Shown here: piece after piece, positions 8,493 to 15,541 of the stretch
Position numbering within the stretch: the first letter of the stretch is position 1
Layout of the letters: each line of letters opens with the position of its first letter
From: Polycladidibacter hongkongensis
GTDB taxonomy: Bacteria; Pseudomonadota; Alphaproteobacteria; Rhizobiales; Stappiaceae
Length of the DNA stretch: 48,989 nt
Direction of reading: 5' to 3'
Assembly: GCF_001561995.1 (NCBI RefSeq)
Contig: NZ_LLWC01000035.1
Location: forward strand, 1-48,989
Notes under the pieces: model-generated
The model's database searches: none
What the model was told of the DNA's origin: nothing
Seen by the model: only the letters and a program-made list of their open reading frames with translations
Program-made: the position numbers and the translations under genes

Positions 8493-9032
8493 TTAATTTG
8501 ATCCTTGCCGAATTTGCTTGATCACCATAAACATCCGCGCCGGGTTGCTGACAAAACTCTGAAACCCGAATGCACTATACCAACTTTTTCGTCGCTGGAA
8601 CGCCTCTTCGCCTCCATCTGACATCACATCGAGCAGCACCGCATGACAGCCAACCTGATCTGCAATTACACAGGCCTTCTCAAACACATGATGCATGAGA
8701 ACGCTGCCAACACCTAGGCCTTGCGCCTTTAAATCGACTGCGACCTGCCCCAGAAAGAGAACGGGTATCTCACCATGTTGAGGCGTGCCTCTTGGCGGTT
8801 TCTTGAGTTCCTTAACGTTCATGCTGCCAACGTTGATGGCGTGATAACCGAGAATTGCTGAGTTACCAGGTTCAACCACCACATAGATCCGTGCCATATC
8901 ATCCTTCTGCTGCTTTTTCGCAGAGAGTGACAGGAAGTTGTTGAGCCGTTTCACGCCACAATCGAACCCGGTGCGATCATGGCGCGCCGGATCCCAGCTT
9001 TCAATAGAAAGTGGAGTATCTTTAGTCAGCAT
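8493..9032 (-). CDS. GNAT acetyltransferase toxin (TacT-like)
   Basis: A 179-residue GCN5-related N-acetyltransferase. The acetyl-CoA-binding region reads FLGQVAVDLKAQGLGVGSVLM, with the Q/RxxGxG-type loop as QGLGVG. The C-terminal segment YSAFGFQSFVSNPARMFM matches toxins of the TacT/AtaT class, which block translation by acetylating aminoacyl-tRNA. I start it at the methionine at 9032 because this gives an 11-bp overlap with the upstream antitoxin gene; the frame stays open to 9215 inside that gene. The gene order antitoxin-toxin with overlap is the standard arrangement. Confidence 0.85.
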   Translation of the reverse strand: MLTKDTPLSIESWDPARHDRTGFDCGVKRLNNFLSLSAKKQQKDDMARIYVVVEPGNSAILGYHAINVGSMNVKELKKPPRGTPQHGEIPVLFLGQVAVDLKAQGLGVGSVLMHHVFEKACVIADQVGCHAVLLDVMSDGGEEAFQRRKSWYSAFGFQSFVSNPARMFMVIKQIRQGSN

Positions 9033-9333
9033 GCGTAACGCGCTGCCTGTAAGAAACTGCAGCTTTTTTCGCCCGTGGTGTTGGCTCAGGAGGACTGTCA
9101 AGTGCAGCAGAAAACTGTGCCGCGTCTTCAGGAGTGAGCACATGACGCGTGCTTGCCTCAAGTACCCGCTGCGCTTCCTTAGCGATCGCACTGCGAAGAA
9201 ATGCGGATTTCTCAACCCCTAGTGCAATCGTGGCGCGCTCTATCAACACGCCTAAGCTCTCGCCATGGCGCACTTGCGTGGTTCTGGTTTGCTTTTCGCT
9301 GCTAAGCCCAATTGTGTTTAAGTCCAACATCAT
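9022..9333 (-). CDS. DUF1778/TacA-type ribbon-helix-helix antitoxin
   Basis: About 103 residues. The middle segment (VLIERATIALGVEKSAFLRSAIAKEAQRVLE) follows the DUF1778 antitoxin pattern of a ribbon-helix-helix DNA-binding fold, and the C-terminal tail would wrap around the GNAT toxin. The start is one of two adjacent ATGs at 9333/9330, 4-7 bp after AGGAG on the minus strand. It neutralises the overlapping GNAT toxin and probably represses the shared promoter. The usual role is plasmid maintenance, with phage defence a possible secondary one. Confidence 0.8.
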   Translation of the reverse strand: MMLDLNTIGLSSEKQTRTTQVRHGESLGVLIERATIALGVEKSAFLRSAIAKEAQRVLEASTRHVLTPEDAAQFSAALDSPPEPTPRAKKAAVSYRQRVTHAD

Positions 9334-9390
9334 ACCTCTCCTGCTCAATATGTACTGCATTTTGCATTACATATCAAGAGGTGAGCTAAT

Positions 9391-9543
9391 TTGTCCAGCG
9401 AGCGACGAGCAAGAGTAAGGCATTGTAAAATAATCCAAGTCGAGGACGGCTTATTTGACATCGTCGTTGGCGCCGCAAATCGACCACCAAAAGTCAATGA
9501 CTTAATGGCTGCTGTTTTACTGTCAAAAAAGGGATCCTTTTTT
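9391..9543 (+). pseudogene. Possible gene fragment of unknown function
   Basis: A TTG at 9391 follows an AGAGGTGAG site and opens a frame reading SSERRARVRHCKIIQ, then EDGLFDIVVGAANRPPKVND. After about 50 residues the frame enters a GC-rich hairpin region of different composition at ~9545. It may be the surviving 5' end of a small gene cut by a recombination event. I do not recognise it. The 535-bp stretch 9334-9869 otherwise holds a strong hairpin with 11-bp arms (GCGCGGGACAA / TTGTCCCGCGC near 9566-9605) and the first copy of a 69-bp repeat. Confidence 0.25.
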
Positions 9544-9653
9544 TTACAGATTTTGTGTTGCGGGTGCGCGGGACAATATGCGACCGGCAGGGCGCGCTTG
9601 TCCCGCGCTTCTCAGGCCCCGACCGGAGCGATTAGGCACGGCGGCGTGTCTTC

Positions 9654-9722
9654 TGCAAGAAGCCGCTGCCGCGTCTGATCGCCCGGTGGTTGGCCGCGTC
9701 AATGGGCGAGCTGTGGTCACAT
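9654..9722. repeat. 69-bp direct repeat, copy 1
   Basis: Positions 9654-9722 match 10478-10546 in 68 of 69 bases. The two copies bracket one small secreted-protein gene like a cassette. This copy stops in the middle of the palindrome that is complete in copy 2. Confidence 0.85.
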
Positions 9723-9869
9723 AAAGCGCCACCAGGATGGAGCCTGCCTCCACGACCTCCGGCACCTCAAACTCCATACACTCAGGAGCCCGTATTCCGT
9801 GCAACTTTTCCTTGTCACGCCATAGAAGCACTCGTAATAGTGAGTACGTATGACCCAAGGAGCTTAAGA

Positions 9870-10454
9870 ATGAAGAATTTGCTCAAAGCTGCCGTGATTG
9901 GATCAGGATTGGTTTGGACCAGTGCAACAGCCGCTGCACCTGACACTGGTCCGTTTGGTATAGACATGGGCGCTGACCCAAGCGAATTACCCAGCTGCAA
10001 GCACGTCGAAGGAAATCGCTGGGATTGCGGCTACTTTCCAGACAAATATGAGCATGACGCCTATTACACCCTTTATGCTCACTCAACAACGGGTGTCTGC
10101 CGCATCTCTTACGTAAGCAAGCGAGAGGATGTAGTGATCGCGCCGCTTATTACAACGTGGCTGAAGGTCGCCCAGTACAAGGATCAAATCAGCGAGAAGT
10201 ATGGCGAACCGAACCGCTCCGGTTTTCTCTTGGAAGAGGGTGATCAGTTTACGGATCCGAGGGAGGTCTTTAACAAGCCAGATATTGATAAGGACAGGCA
10301 CTTTCAGCACGAATGGACAGACACGCTGAAAGATAACCTGCAAAGAATCTTTGTATATGCGATCTGGTTTGGCGATGAGCACGGTCGAGTCGCTATTAAC
10401 TACACATTTAACAACTGGAGAGCTTGCGCTACCGCCCTTGAGGAGGAGGAATAA
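9870..10454 (+). CDS. Secreted/periplasmic protein of unknown function
   Basis: A 194-residue protein starting at ATG 9870, 9 bp after AAGGAG. It has a clear Sec signal peptide (MKNLLKAAVIGSGLVWTSAT, cleavage near TAAA-APDT). The mature part has four to five cysteines (CKHVEGNRWDCGYF, TGVCRISYV, WRACATAL) and an even mix of charged residues, so it is probably a small disulfide-bonded periplasmic protein. I do not recognise a family. It is the only plus-strand complete gene between the GNAT pair and parD, and it sits between two 69-bp direct repeats, which suggests it moved in as a unit. Confidence 0.65.
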   Translation: MKNLLKAAVIGSGLVWTSATAAAPDTGPFGIDMGADPSELPSCKHVEGNRWDCGYFPDKYEHDAYYTLYAHSTTGVCRISYVSKREDVVIAPLITTWLKVAQYKDQISEKYGEPNRSGFLLEEGDQFTDPREVFNKPDIDKDRHFQHEWTDTLKDNLQRIFVYAIWFGDEHGRVAINYTFNNWRACATALEEEE

Positions 10455-10477
10455 GGCCACGCTTTAGAGGGCTCTGT

Positions 10478-10546
10478 TGCAAGAAGCCGCTGCCGCGTCT
10501 GATCGCCCGGTGGTTGGCCGCGCCAATGGGCGAGCTGTGGTCACAT
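10478..10546. repeat. 69-bp direct repeat, copy 2
   Basis: This copy matches 9654-9722 with one difference. Its right end overlaps a perfect palindrome, so the crossover or insertion that made the pair may have used that palindrome. Confidence 0.85.
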
Positions 10547-10554
10547 GTGACCAC
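10537..10554. other. Perfect 18-bp palindrome
   Basis: GTGGTCACATGTGACCAC is fully self-complementary. Only its left ten bases occur in repeat copy 1. It may be a dimeric regulator site or a recombination end; nothing in the sequence decides. Confidence 0.6.
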
Positions 10555-10572
10555 GCGAGCGCCAAATGAACA

Positions 10573-10594
10573 GCCTCACCTGTGAGGGTGAGGC
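10573..10594 (-). terminator. Hairpin after the 10601-10936 gene
   Basis: An 8-bp perfect stem GCCTCACC / GGTGAGGC with a 6-nt loop lies 7 bp past the stop codon. No long T-run follows, so it may be a weak terminator or RNA-stabilising hairpin. Confidence 0.5.
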
Positions 10595-10600
10595 AAGCCG

Positions 10601-10936
10601 TTAGGCTTCATTCTGCAGGTGCCAGATTTCGGACACAGCAATAGAGGAGTTTGCCGCAATCTCTTCTGGACTATCCTCTGCAAGCTCAGGAAGGCCAAGC
10701 ATGGCGGCGCAGGCCTGTTTGAAGAGTTCATAATCCTCTGGCCGCTCACAAAGGCCAACCACATGCGCAGCCCCATTCATCAGCAACAGGCAGTCATACA
10801 CGAATTGCTCATAGACAGAAGAAACCCGCATTTTCTTGTAGCCGAATTCGACCGCTTGTAAGGCTCGGCGGTGGCTTGCGGCTTTTCGAACTTGTTCCCA
10901 GTAGTCCGGTGCGTTGGCGTTGACTGATTTTAGCAT
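10601..10936 (-). CDS. Hypothetical small plasmid protein with repeated leader
   Basis: A 111-residue soluble protein starting MLKSVNANAPDYWEQVRK and ending AVSEIWHLQNEA. I do not recognise it. It looks helical, with an acidic C-terminal half and no membrane segment. The ATG at 10936 follows AAGGAGCAAAG, the ribosome-binding site shared by most genes with this leader type; the open frame upstream is only leader sequence. It is preceded by a 330-bp structured leader that recurs at 13720-14049. Confidence 0.65.
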   Translation of the reverse strand: MLKSVNANAPDYWEQVRKAASHRRALQAVEFGYKKMRVSSVYEQFVYDCLLLMNGAAHVVGLCERPEDYELFKQACAAMLGLPELAEDSPEEIAANSSIAVSEIWHLQNEA

Positions 10937-11263
10937 TGTCTTTGCTCCTTGGTGAGGCCGGTTTCTTTCTTCGTGTCGCACGAAGGGGGGAACGCCGATC
11001 AAGGTCAGCCAGACCGTTAGGGGACCGGCTGCAACAAGTGAGCAAAGCGAGCGCGTGAAGCTGGGCTGGATGCCTGCAAAGCAGGTTGCCTTGAACGGTG
11101 TGGGGGCAACGCCCCCTCCACCTTTACAAAGTGCGTGGGACTGGCGACCAAGGGCGGTGCGCTGTGGGCCGTGCGCGGCCCGCCAAGCACCGTCCAGCCA
11201 GTCCCCGCGCCGCTTATCACACCCGTTTCAACGCCAACAAAAAACCCGCCTCAATCGGGCGGG
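10934..11263 (-). promoter_or_regulatory. Type I structured leader, copy 1 (330 bp), with 76-nt nested hairpin
   Basis: This intergenic block matches 13720-14049 along its whole length without insertions or deletions. From the gene outward it holds the ribosome-binding site, a CTTCGTG/CACGAAG hairpin, a CCTGC/GCAGG hairpin, a GGGGGC/GCCCCC hairpin, a large nested hairpin at 11133-11208 and the terminator of the upstream gene. The large hairpin pairs GCG, GGGACTGGC, CGGTGC and GGGCCG with their complements in order around a TGCG loop. The last 162 bp (11102-11263) also recur at 12877-13038. Such a structure could act in RNA, or as a folded promoter in single-stranded transferred DNA. Confidence 0.75.
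11237..11263 (-). terminator. Rho-independent terminator of the HigBA-like operon
   Basis: A 7-bp stem ACCCGCC / GGCGGGT-type with a 7-nt loop is followed on the minus strand by six T. It lies 13 bp after the stop of the antitoxin gene. The same terminator occurs at 13012-13038 and 14023-14049. Confidence 0.85.
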
Positions 11264-11275
11264 CTTAAAAAGTAT

Positions 11276-11563
11276 CTAGTCGGTGATTGGCTTTGCAGAT
11301 AATTGAACCCCAACACTCGACATGATTGCCATGAGGGTTTTAATCGTTGGGTTCCCTTTTTCTCCAAGGGAACGGTAGAGGCTGGTTTTATTGAGCTGCG
11401 CTTTTTCCGCAATCTCAGCCATCCCCCGCACTCGTGCGACAACGCCCAATGCATGAGTGACATGCGCCGGATCGCCGCTTTCAAATGCGTCAGCTAGAAA
11501 GCAGGCTATATCTTCGTTTGTCTCCAGATAATCCGCTGCATCAAACGTCGATGTGTTTTTCAT
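11276..11563 (-). CDS. HigA-like addiction-module antidote (HI1420 type)
   Basis: A 95-residue antitoxin. Its helix-turn-helix reads GMAEIAEKAQLNKTSLYRSL, followed by the typical NPTIKTLMAIMSSVGVQL; together these are diagnostic of the putative addiction-module antidote family next to HI1419-type toxins. It binds and silences the toxin encoded just upstream and represses the operon. It overlaps the toxin gene by 4 bp (ATGA), so translation is coupled. The order toxin-antitoxin is normal for this subfamily. Confidence 0.9.
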   Translation of the reverse strand: MKNTSTFDAADYLETNEDIACFLADAFESGDPAHVTHALGVVARVRGMAEIAEKAQLNKTSLYRSLGEKGNPTIKTLMAIMSSVGVQLSAKPITD

Positions 11564-11868
11564 TGGCCGTACTCCCTAGCTAGATCATGCGCGGCTTTAA
11601 TATCGCTGTGTTGGCTGCTCTTACTGCCACCACACAAGACCAATAGGACGGTGTTTCCTGTCTTCTTGTAGTAAACTCGGTAGCCTTTACCGATATGTAG
11701 CCTTAGCTCACTTAGCCCGCCACCGACGGGCTTAGCATCACCAAAAAGACCGGATTCCATCCGTGCAAGTCTGGCAACAATTGCCCGCTTGGCTTCTCTA
11801 TCGTTTAGGTGGTTTAGCCACCTCTTGAACTCTTGTGTTAACTCGAGTTTGTAGATCATCTGAGGCAC
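11560..11868 (-). CDS. RelE/HigB-family toxin (HI1419 type)
   Basis: A 102-residue toxin of the RelE/ParE fold, expected to cleave mRNA on the ribosome. Recognisable parts are TQEFKRWLNHLNDREAKRAI at the N-terminus, LSELRLHIGKGYRVYY in the middle and VLLVLCGGSKSSQHSDIKAA, the family signature with the GGxKxxQxxDI motif. The start is GTG 11868 or ATG 11859; neither has a strong ribosome-binding site. Upstream lies only a short AT-rich spacer, which should contain the autoregulated promoter. Confidence 0.9.
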   Translation of the reverse strand: MPQMIYKLELTQEFKRWLNHLNDREAKRAIVARLARMESGLFGDAKPVGGGLSELRLHIGKGYRVYYKKTGNTVLLVLCGGSKSSQHSDIKAAHDLAREYGQ

Positions 11869-11921
11869 ATCATATTATCTAACTAGGAAACATCAAGTAT
11901 TTTCGCTTTTAAGCGAATTTC

Positions 11922-12089
11922 TCATTCGTCGTCTTTGAGAAACTCGGTGCATTTAATTTTGGCCCCTTCAATAATGAAGTGCTTGCAAATGCTCGGATCA
12001 ATTTTGATTGTGCTGCTTGGTTTATGGCTCGCGCATGCGCCCATCGAAAGCAGGCAGGCGATGGCAAGGATTTGCTGGGTGCGTTTCAT
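11922..12089 (-). CDS. Small lipoprotein of unknown function
   Basis: A 55-residue protein starting MKRTQQILAIACLLSMGACA. It has a basic N-terminus, a hydrophobic stretch and a lipobox-like MGAC, so it should be lipidated at the cysteine. The mature ~35 residues contain two further cysteines (ICKHFIIEGAKIKC). Small lipoproteins on plasmids can act in entry exclusion or envelope stress, but no family is recognised. The ribosome-binding site (AGAAAGA) is weak. Confidence 0.55.
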   Translation of the reverse strand: MKRTQQILAIACLLSMGACASHKPSSTIKIDPSICKHFIIEGAKIKCTEFLKDDE

Positions 12090-12193
12090 ATCAAAATGTC
12101 TTTCTGTAATTCTCGCCGGTCGGCTGTATTGCCAGCCTTTGGCAACGTGGTTTAAATCTCTGATGCTTTGAGCGGGCGGGCTATGTGGCAAGC

Positions 12194-12493
12194 TCACACG
12201 CCCAATCTTTTTTTGATCTGCGTAAGCCGCGCGATCAGGCTGTCATGAGTAACGGTCTCATCAACCAAGGTTTCCCCGTAGCTGTCTGCAATGCTGATCC
12301 CGTCCCGCTCGTCTTGGCATTCGGCCACGTACAAGGTGGCGCTTGCCTTGCCAAGGGAAAAGCTGATGGTTGGGCAAAGGTCATGCCGCCAAGAGGTGTC
12401 TTCTGCGTTTAAGTCATTGGCTGTTAAGGTGTTCAAGTATTTCAGGAACACTTGCCGCCTTGGGAAAACGGGGAATTGTTCGTCAATCCGCAT
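12194..12493 (-). CDS. Hypothetical protein, coupled to upstream small gene
   Basis: A 99-residue soluble protein starting MRIDEQFPVFPRRQVFLKYL. It is not recognised. The start at 12493 overlaps the end of the upstream gene by 11 bp, which suggests translational coupling and is why I reject the longer open frame to 12601. Composition is balanced and no motif is visible. Confidence 0.6.
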   Translation of the reverse strand: MRIDEQFPVFPRRQVFLKYLNTLTANDLNAEDTSWRHDLCPTISFSLGKASATLYVAECQDERDGISIADSYGETLVDETVTHDSLIARLTQIKKRLGV

Positions 12494-12671
12494 CGCCTTG
12501 TCCCTTATCGAGCGTCCAGCTTGTTTTGATAGCTTGCACATATTGGCAAAGCCGGTCGCCTGCAGGCTCGTATTGCTCGGCAATTTTAAGGATGACAGCA
12601 AGATGTTTCACAGCATTTCGCACTTGCGCAAGGGTCATGGTGTCAGGGTTTAAAGTGGGTGGTTGTGGCAT
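12483..12671 (-). CDS. Hypothetical 62-residue protein with type II leader
   Basis: Starts MPQPPTLNPDTMTLAQVRNA at ATG 12671 after an AAGGAGCAAAG site. It looks like a single helical bundle (VRNAVKHLAVILKIAEQYEP). It is not recognised. It is the first gene of a two-gene unit with the 99-residue protein downstream. Confidence 0.6.
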   Translation of the reverse strand: MPQPPTLNPDTMTLAQVRNAVKHLAVILKIAEQYEPAGDRLCQYVQAIKTSWTLDKGQGDAD

Positions 12672-13038
12672 TATCTTTGCTCCTTGGTGAGGTCGGTTTC
12701 TTTCTTCCTGGCGCAGAGAACGGGACGGACGGGTCAATGAAACCGCAGAGCCGTCCATCAGCTTTGGCTACAAAGCTGTGTGTCGGGTGAGGATTGAAAT
12801 TGAACAGAACGGCCCTTCTGCCAAGGGCAACAAAAAAGGGCATGACCGCTTAGCGGTTATGCACCTTCAACAGCATGGGGCAACGCCCCTTCCACCTTTA
12901 CAAAGTGCGTGGGACTGGCGACCAAGGGCGGTGCGCTGTGGGCCGTGCGCGGCCCGCCAAGCACCGTCCAGCCAGTCCCCGCGCCGCTTATCACACCCGT
13001 TTCAACGCCAACAAAAAACCCGCCTCAATCGGGCGGGT
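12669..13038 (-). promoter_or_regulatory. Type II leader copy 1 joined to the nested-hairpin module
   Basis: A mosaic of two repeat units. The first 194 bp (12669-12862) match 15314-15507 and the cores at 20940-21057 and 26528-26665; they include a CAGCTTT/AAAGCTG hairpin and a near-perfect GCATGACCGC/GCGGTTATGC hairpin. The last 162 bp (12877-13038) match 11102-11263 and carry the identical 76-nt nested hairpin (12908-12983) and the terminator of the next gene. The mosaic shows that the leader parts recombine as modules. Confidence 0.75.
13012..13038 (-). terminator. Rho-independent terminator after the 13069-13722 gene pair
   Basis: Same stem and six-T tail as at 11237-11263, placed 30 bp after the stop codon at 13069. 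Confidence 0.85.
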
Positions 13039-13068
13039 ATATTCTTTTTGCTGCTACATAATTGTTTT

Positions 13069-13332
13069 TTACAATTCGCTAGATCCTATCCATTGGCGTC
13101 CGACGTAAACGTCTACGGCCTTACCGCTGGCAATTGCTGAAACAACAGGCTCCGGGCACTCAACGGCATTTAACCGCTCATGCGTCCATGGATTGTCACC
13201 GGCAGGTATGCGATCTATCTCCTTATCGTCTGCAACATAGATCAAGCTTTCAAGTTCATGGCCTTCAAGTAGGTCTCGTTCACCCTGAAGCTTTGCCTCC
13301 GCAACAATCATATACATCCTTCTTCCTTCCAT
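13069..13332 (-). CDS. Hypothetical protein downstream of coupled partner
   Basis: An 87-residue soluble protein (MEGRRMYMIVAEAKLQGERD, later YVADDKEIDRIPAG). Its ATG follows the upstream TAA directly. A second in-frame ATG lies five codons in. It is not recognised; composition is acidic. Confidence 0.6.
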   Translation of the reverse strand: MEGRRMYMIVAEAKLQGERDLLEGHELESLIYVADDKEIDRIPAGDNPWTHERLNAVECPEPVVSAIASGKAVDVYVGRQWIGSSEL

Positions 13333-13722
13333 TTATTGTTCGTCGGCACAGTCAGCGCCGCCCCGTTCCCCGCAAATTTTTTCAATAGCCTTTTCCAGCC
13401 CTTCGACAGCGTTCCAAAGCAAGTCGATACTTTCGCCCTTTTCCGGCGCATCAGTGAACACGTCGTTATTGAGCCACTGGTTAAGCTCAGTCATTTGCGC
13501 CTTGAGCTGTTGTTTAAGGGTGATGAGTTCGCTTTCCATGTCGTCGCGCACCCGTGGATCTACCGGCAATCCCAAACCTTCTGAAATACAGGCCATAGCG
13601 TAGGTAACGTCGTCCCATCGTTCGTCGTTTTGTTGCTCGCCTTCAGGAAGGATGTGCTCACGGTATTCAAAAAGCGCATTCCAAACGATCTCGGTGTCAT
13701 TCAATCCCAAATAATTGCCCAT
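13333..13722 (-). CDS. Hypothetical acidic helical protein with type I leader
   Basis: A 129-residue protein starting MGNYLGLNDTEIVWNALFEY at ATG 13722 after an AAGGAGCAGAG site. The central part (MESELITLKQQLKAQMTELN) is likely coiled coil. It is strongly acidic and ends in a GGADCADEQ tail. Small acidic proteins in plasmid accessory regions can be DNA mimics, but nothing here proves that. It has no recognised family and forms a two-gene unit with the next gene. Confidence 0.6.
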   Translation of the reverse strand: MGNYLGLNDTEIVWNALFEYREHILPEGEQQNDERWDDVTYAMACISEGLGLPVDPRVRDDMESELITLKQQLKAQMTELNQWLNNDVFTDAPEKGESIDLLWNAVEGLEKAIEKICGERGGADCADEQ

Positions 13723-14049
13723 TGTCTCTGCTCCTTGGTGAGGTCGGTTTCTTTCTTCGTGTCGCACGAAGGGGGGAACGCCGATCAAGGTCAGCCAGAC
13801 CGTTAGGGGACCGGCTGCAACAAGGGAGCAAAGCGAGCGCGTGAAGCTGGGCTGGATGCCTGCAAAGCAGGTTGCCTTGAACGGTGTGGGGGCAACGCCC
13901 CCTGCACCTTTATCAAGTGCGTGGGACTGGCGACCAAGGGCGGTGCGCTGTGGGCCGTGCGCGGCCCGCCAAGCACCGTCCAGCCAGTCCCCGCGCCGCT
14001 TATCACAACCATTTCAACACCAACAAAAAACCCGCCTCAATCGGGCGGG
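13720..14049 (-). promoter_or_regulatory. Type I structured leader, copy 2 (330 bp), with 76-nt nested hairpin
   Basis: Colinear with 10934-11263 with only a few base changes. The nested hairpin at 13919-13994 is unchanged, while bases outside the stems (the CAACCATTTCAACACC stretch) vary. That pattern suggests the fold is under selection, although gene conversion is an alternative. Confidence 0.75.
14023..14049 (-). terminator. Rho-independent terminator after the HicA-like/HTH pair
   Basis: Third copy of the ACCCGCC-type stem with six T on the minus strand, 25 bp after the stop codon at 14075. Confidence 0.85.
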
Positions 14050-14074
14050 TCAAAGCAATAACCTTCACTCTAGT

Positions 14075-14575
14075 TTAAACTTGCTCTCTCTCCCAGTTAT
14101 CAGAAGCAATCAGGTAGTTAATCTCTGTGGCTCCTTCTGAGGCAGCAAACCATGCTGCAGCTGCTTCAAAGTCCAATCGATGTGCGCGAGTTTGTGGGTG
14201 CGCTAACAAAGCTGTATGGACTTCTTGCAAGCGATATAACCCTGCAACCGTGCTAGGCATTTTTCGATTGCGGAATGCCTGCCGCGATATCCCCAGCTTG
14301 CTTGCGACTTCAGCCAAATTCACCAAGTCCGGTCGCACCTCATGCAACCGGCTTCCTTCGGGTAGAACGGCTTGTATCTCACGAGCGCAACGGGAAATCA
14401 CCTCTTTTGGGTTGCTTCCCTCCTCTACCAAGGAGACACCAAGCACACCGTTACGGCCTGTGCCTAACACTGCATCTGTGTATCCAGCAGAGTAGACCGC
14501 CCTTTCCAACTGCTCAGCCTCGGTGTTTTCATCGGGAAGGTCAAAAATGAGATCAAACTCATACTCACTCATCAC
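14075..14575 (-). CDS. Helix-turn-helix partner of a HicA-like toxin
   Basis: A 166-residue protein. The N-terminal ~85 residues (SEYEFDLIFDLPDENTEAEQ, then GYTDAVLGTGRNGVLGVSL) look like a partner-binding domain. A helix-turn-helix follows (NLAEVASKLGISRQAFRNRK). The gene overlaps the upstream HicA-like gene by 4 bp, so it is most likely its antitoxin and repressor. The N-terminal ferredoxin-like pattern recalls the partly folded RNase-H-like domain of HicB antitoxins only loosely, so the family is uncertain. Confidence 0.65.
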   Translation of the reverse strand: MMSEYEFDLIFDLPDENTEAEQLERAVYSAGYTDAVLGTGRNGVLGVSLVEEGSNPKEVISRCAREIQAVLPEGSRLHEVRPDLVNLAEVASKLGISRQAFRNRKMPSTVAGLYRLQEVHTALLAHPQTRAHRLDFEAAAAWFAASEGATEINYLIASDNWEREQV

Positions 14576-14835
14576 ATACCCCTTATGTCTGCATCCAAAT
14601 TAAACACACAACCAAGGACCTTTTGCCTAAGATTGCGGGCGTGCCTTTGTGGCGATTTGGGTGTTGAATTGATTGACATGATGCAAAACTCTCCGCATCT
14701 GCATTCTTTATCATTGTACGGGCAAAAAAGGCGGCCCCATGCGTGACTACAACCAATCTCAACCCGCCACCCCAAGCCTTCCGCCTCTCGTAGGACCGCC
14801 TCTATTTCTTTGCACGGGTGTCTCTTTCTCGGCAA
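14572..14835 (-). CDS. HicA-like small RNA-binding toxin
   Basis: About 87 residues. The segment EIEAVLREAEGLGWRVEIG followed by SHAWGRLFCP resembles HicA-type double-stranded-RNA-binding-fold toxins, where the histidine of G-x-S-H is the key residue. It adds a cysteine-rich piece (CPYNDKECRCGEFC) that could bind a metal. The start is not certain: a TTG at 14835 follows AAAGGGGG by 8 bp and is preferred; the frame is open to 14862. It is encoded before its partner with a 4-bp overlap, as in hicAB operons. Confidence 0.6.
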   Translation of the reverse strand: MPRKRHPCKEIEAVLREAEGLGWRVEIGCSHAWGRLFCPYNDKECRCGEFCIMSINSTPKSPQRHARNLRQKVLGCVFNLDADIRGM

Positions 14836-14932
14836 TATGGCGCCCCCTTTTAAAGTTGTCAACTCGTAAACTTAATAGGCTCACCCAATCGTTTAAAGGT
14901 GCTGTCTTCTACAACACCTGAGTAACCTGCCC

Positions 14933-15316
14933 CTAATCCGCATAGCTGTAGACGTAAGCGGCGATGCCATGATCTTTAAGTACCGCCACAAATGCACGAC
15001 AAGACGCCTCATAGACGATCCGTGATTGTGTCGTGAGACCACCACACAGGGAGACTTTCCACCCGCCTTGAAAATGCCGTTCGCCAATCTCCTGCGACTT
15101 GAGAAAGCGCACAAATGGGCTGCGCGCATTCTCAATGACCACCCACGCCCCGCCGCAATCGGCACGGTCGCCATACTGGCCTAGTTTTTCCAGTGCGGCC
15201 GTGGTCGCCTCGTCTAATGCCTCATCATAAATCCATTCATTGGACCCGTATTCAGGCATCAACGGTAGCTCTGCAATAAAGTCTTTCATTTGCTGGTCAG
15301 CGTGGTTGGTGGTCAT
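14933..15316 (-). CDS. Hypothetical plasmid protein with type II leader
   Basis: A 127-residue soluble protein (MTTNHADQQMKDFIAELPLM, ending AVLKDHGIAAYVYSYAD). It has no recognised motif. The ATG at 15316 follows AAGGAGCAGAG in the leader. It is monocistronic, with 70 bp to the HicA-like gene. Confidence 0.6.
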   Translation of the reverse strand: MTTNHADQQMKDFIAELPLMPEYGSNEWIYDEALDEATTAALEKLGQYGDRADCGGAWVVIENARSPFVRFLKSQEIGERHFQGGWKVSLCGGLTTQSRIVYEASCRAFVAVLKDHGIAAYVYSYAD

Positions 15317-15507
15317 CGTCTCTGCTCCTTGGTGAGGTCGGCTTCTTTCTTCCTGGCGCAGAGAATGGGACGGGCGGGTCAATGAAACCGCATAGCCGTC
15401 CATCAGCTTTGGCTACAAAGCTGTGTGTCGGGTGAGGATTGAAATTGAACAGAACGGCTCTTCTGCCAAGGGCAACAAAAAAGGGCATGACCGCTTAGCG
15501 GTTATGC
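15314..15507 (-). promoter_or_regulatory. Type II leader, copy 2
   Basis: A 194-bp block colinear with 12669-12862. It conserves the CAGCTTT/AAAGCTG hairpin, the GCATGACCGC/GCGGTTATGC hairpin and, on the minus strand, a CATTGACCC element that could be a -35 box, although no good -10 follows at the usual distance. Here the 162-bp nested-hairpin module is absent. Confidence 0.7.
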
Positions 15508-15541
15508 TCCATGAACGAAGACAGCAATCCGTTGGATTTTG

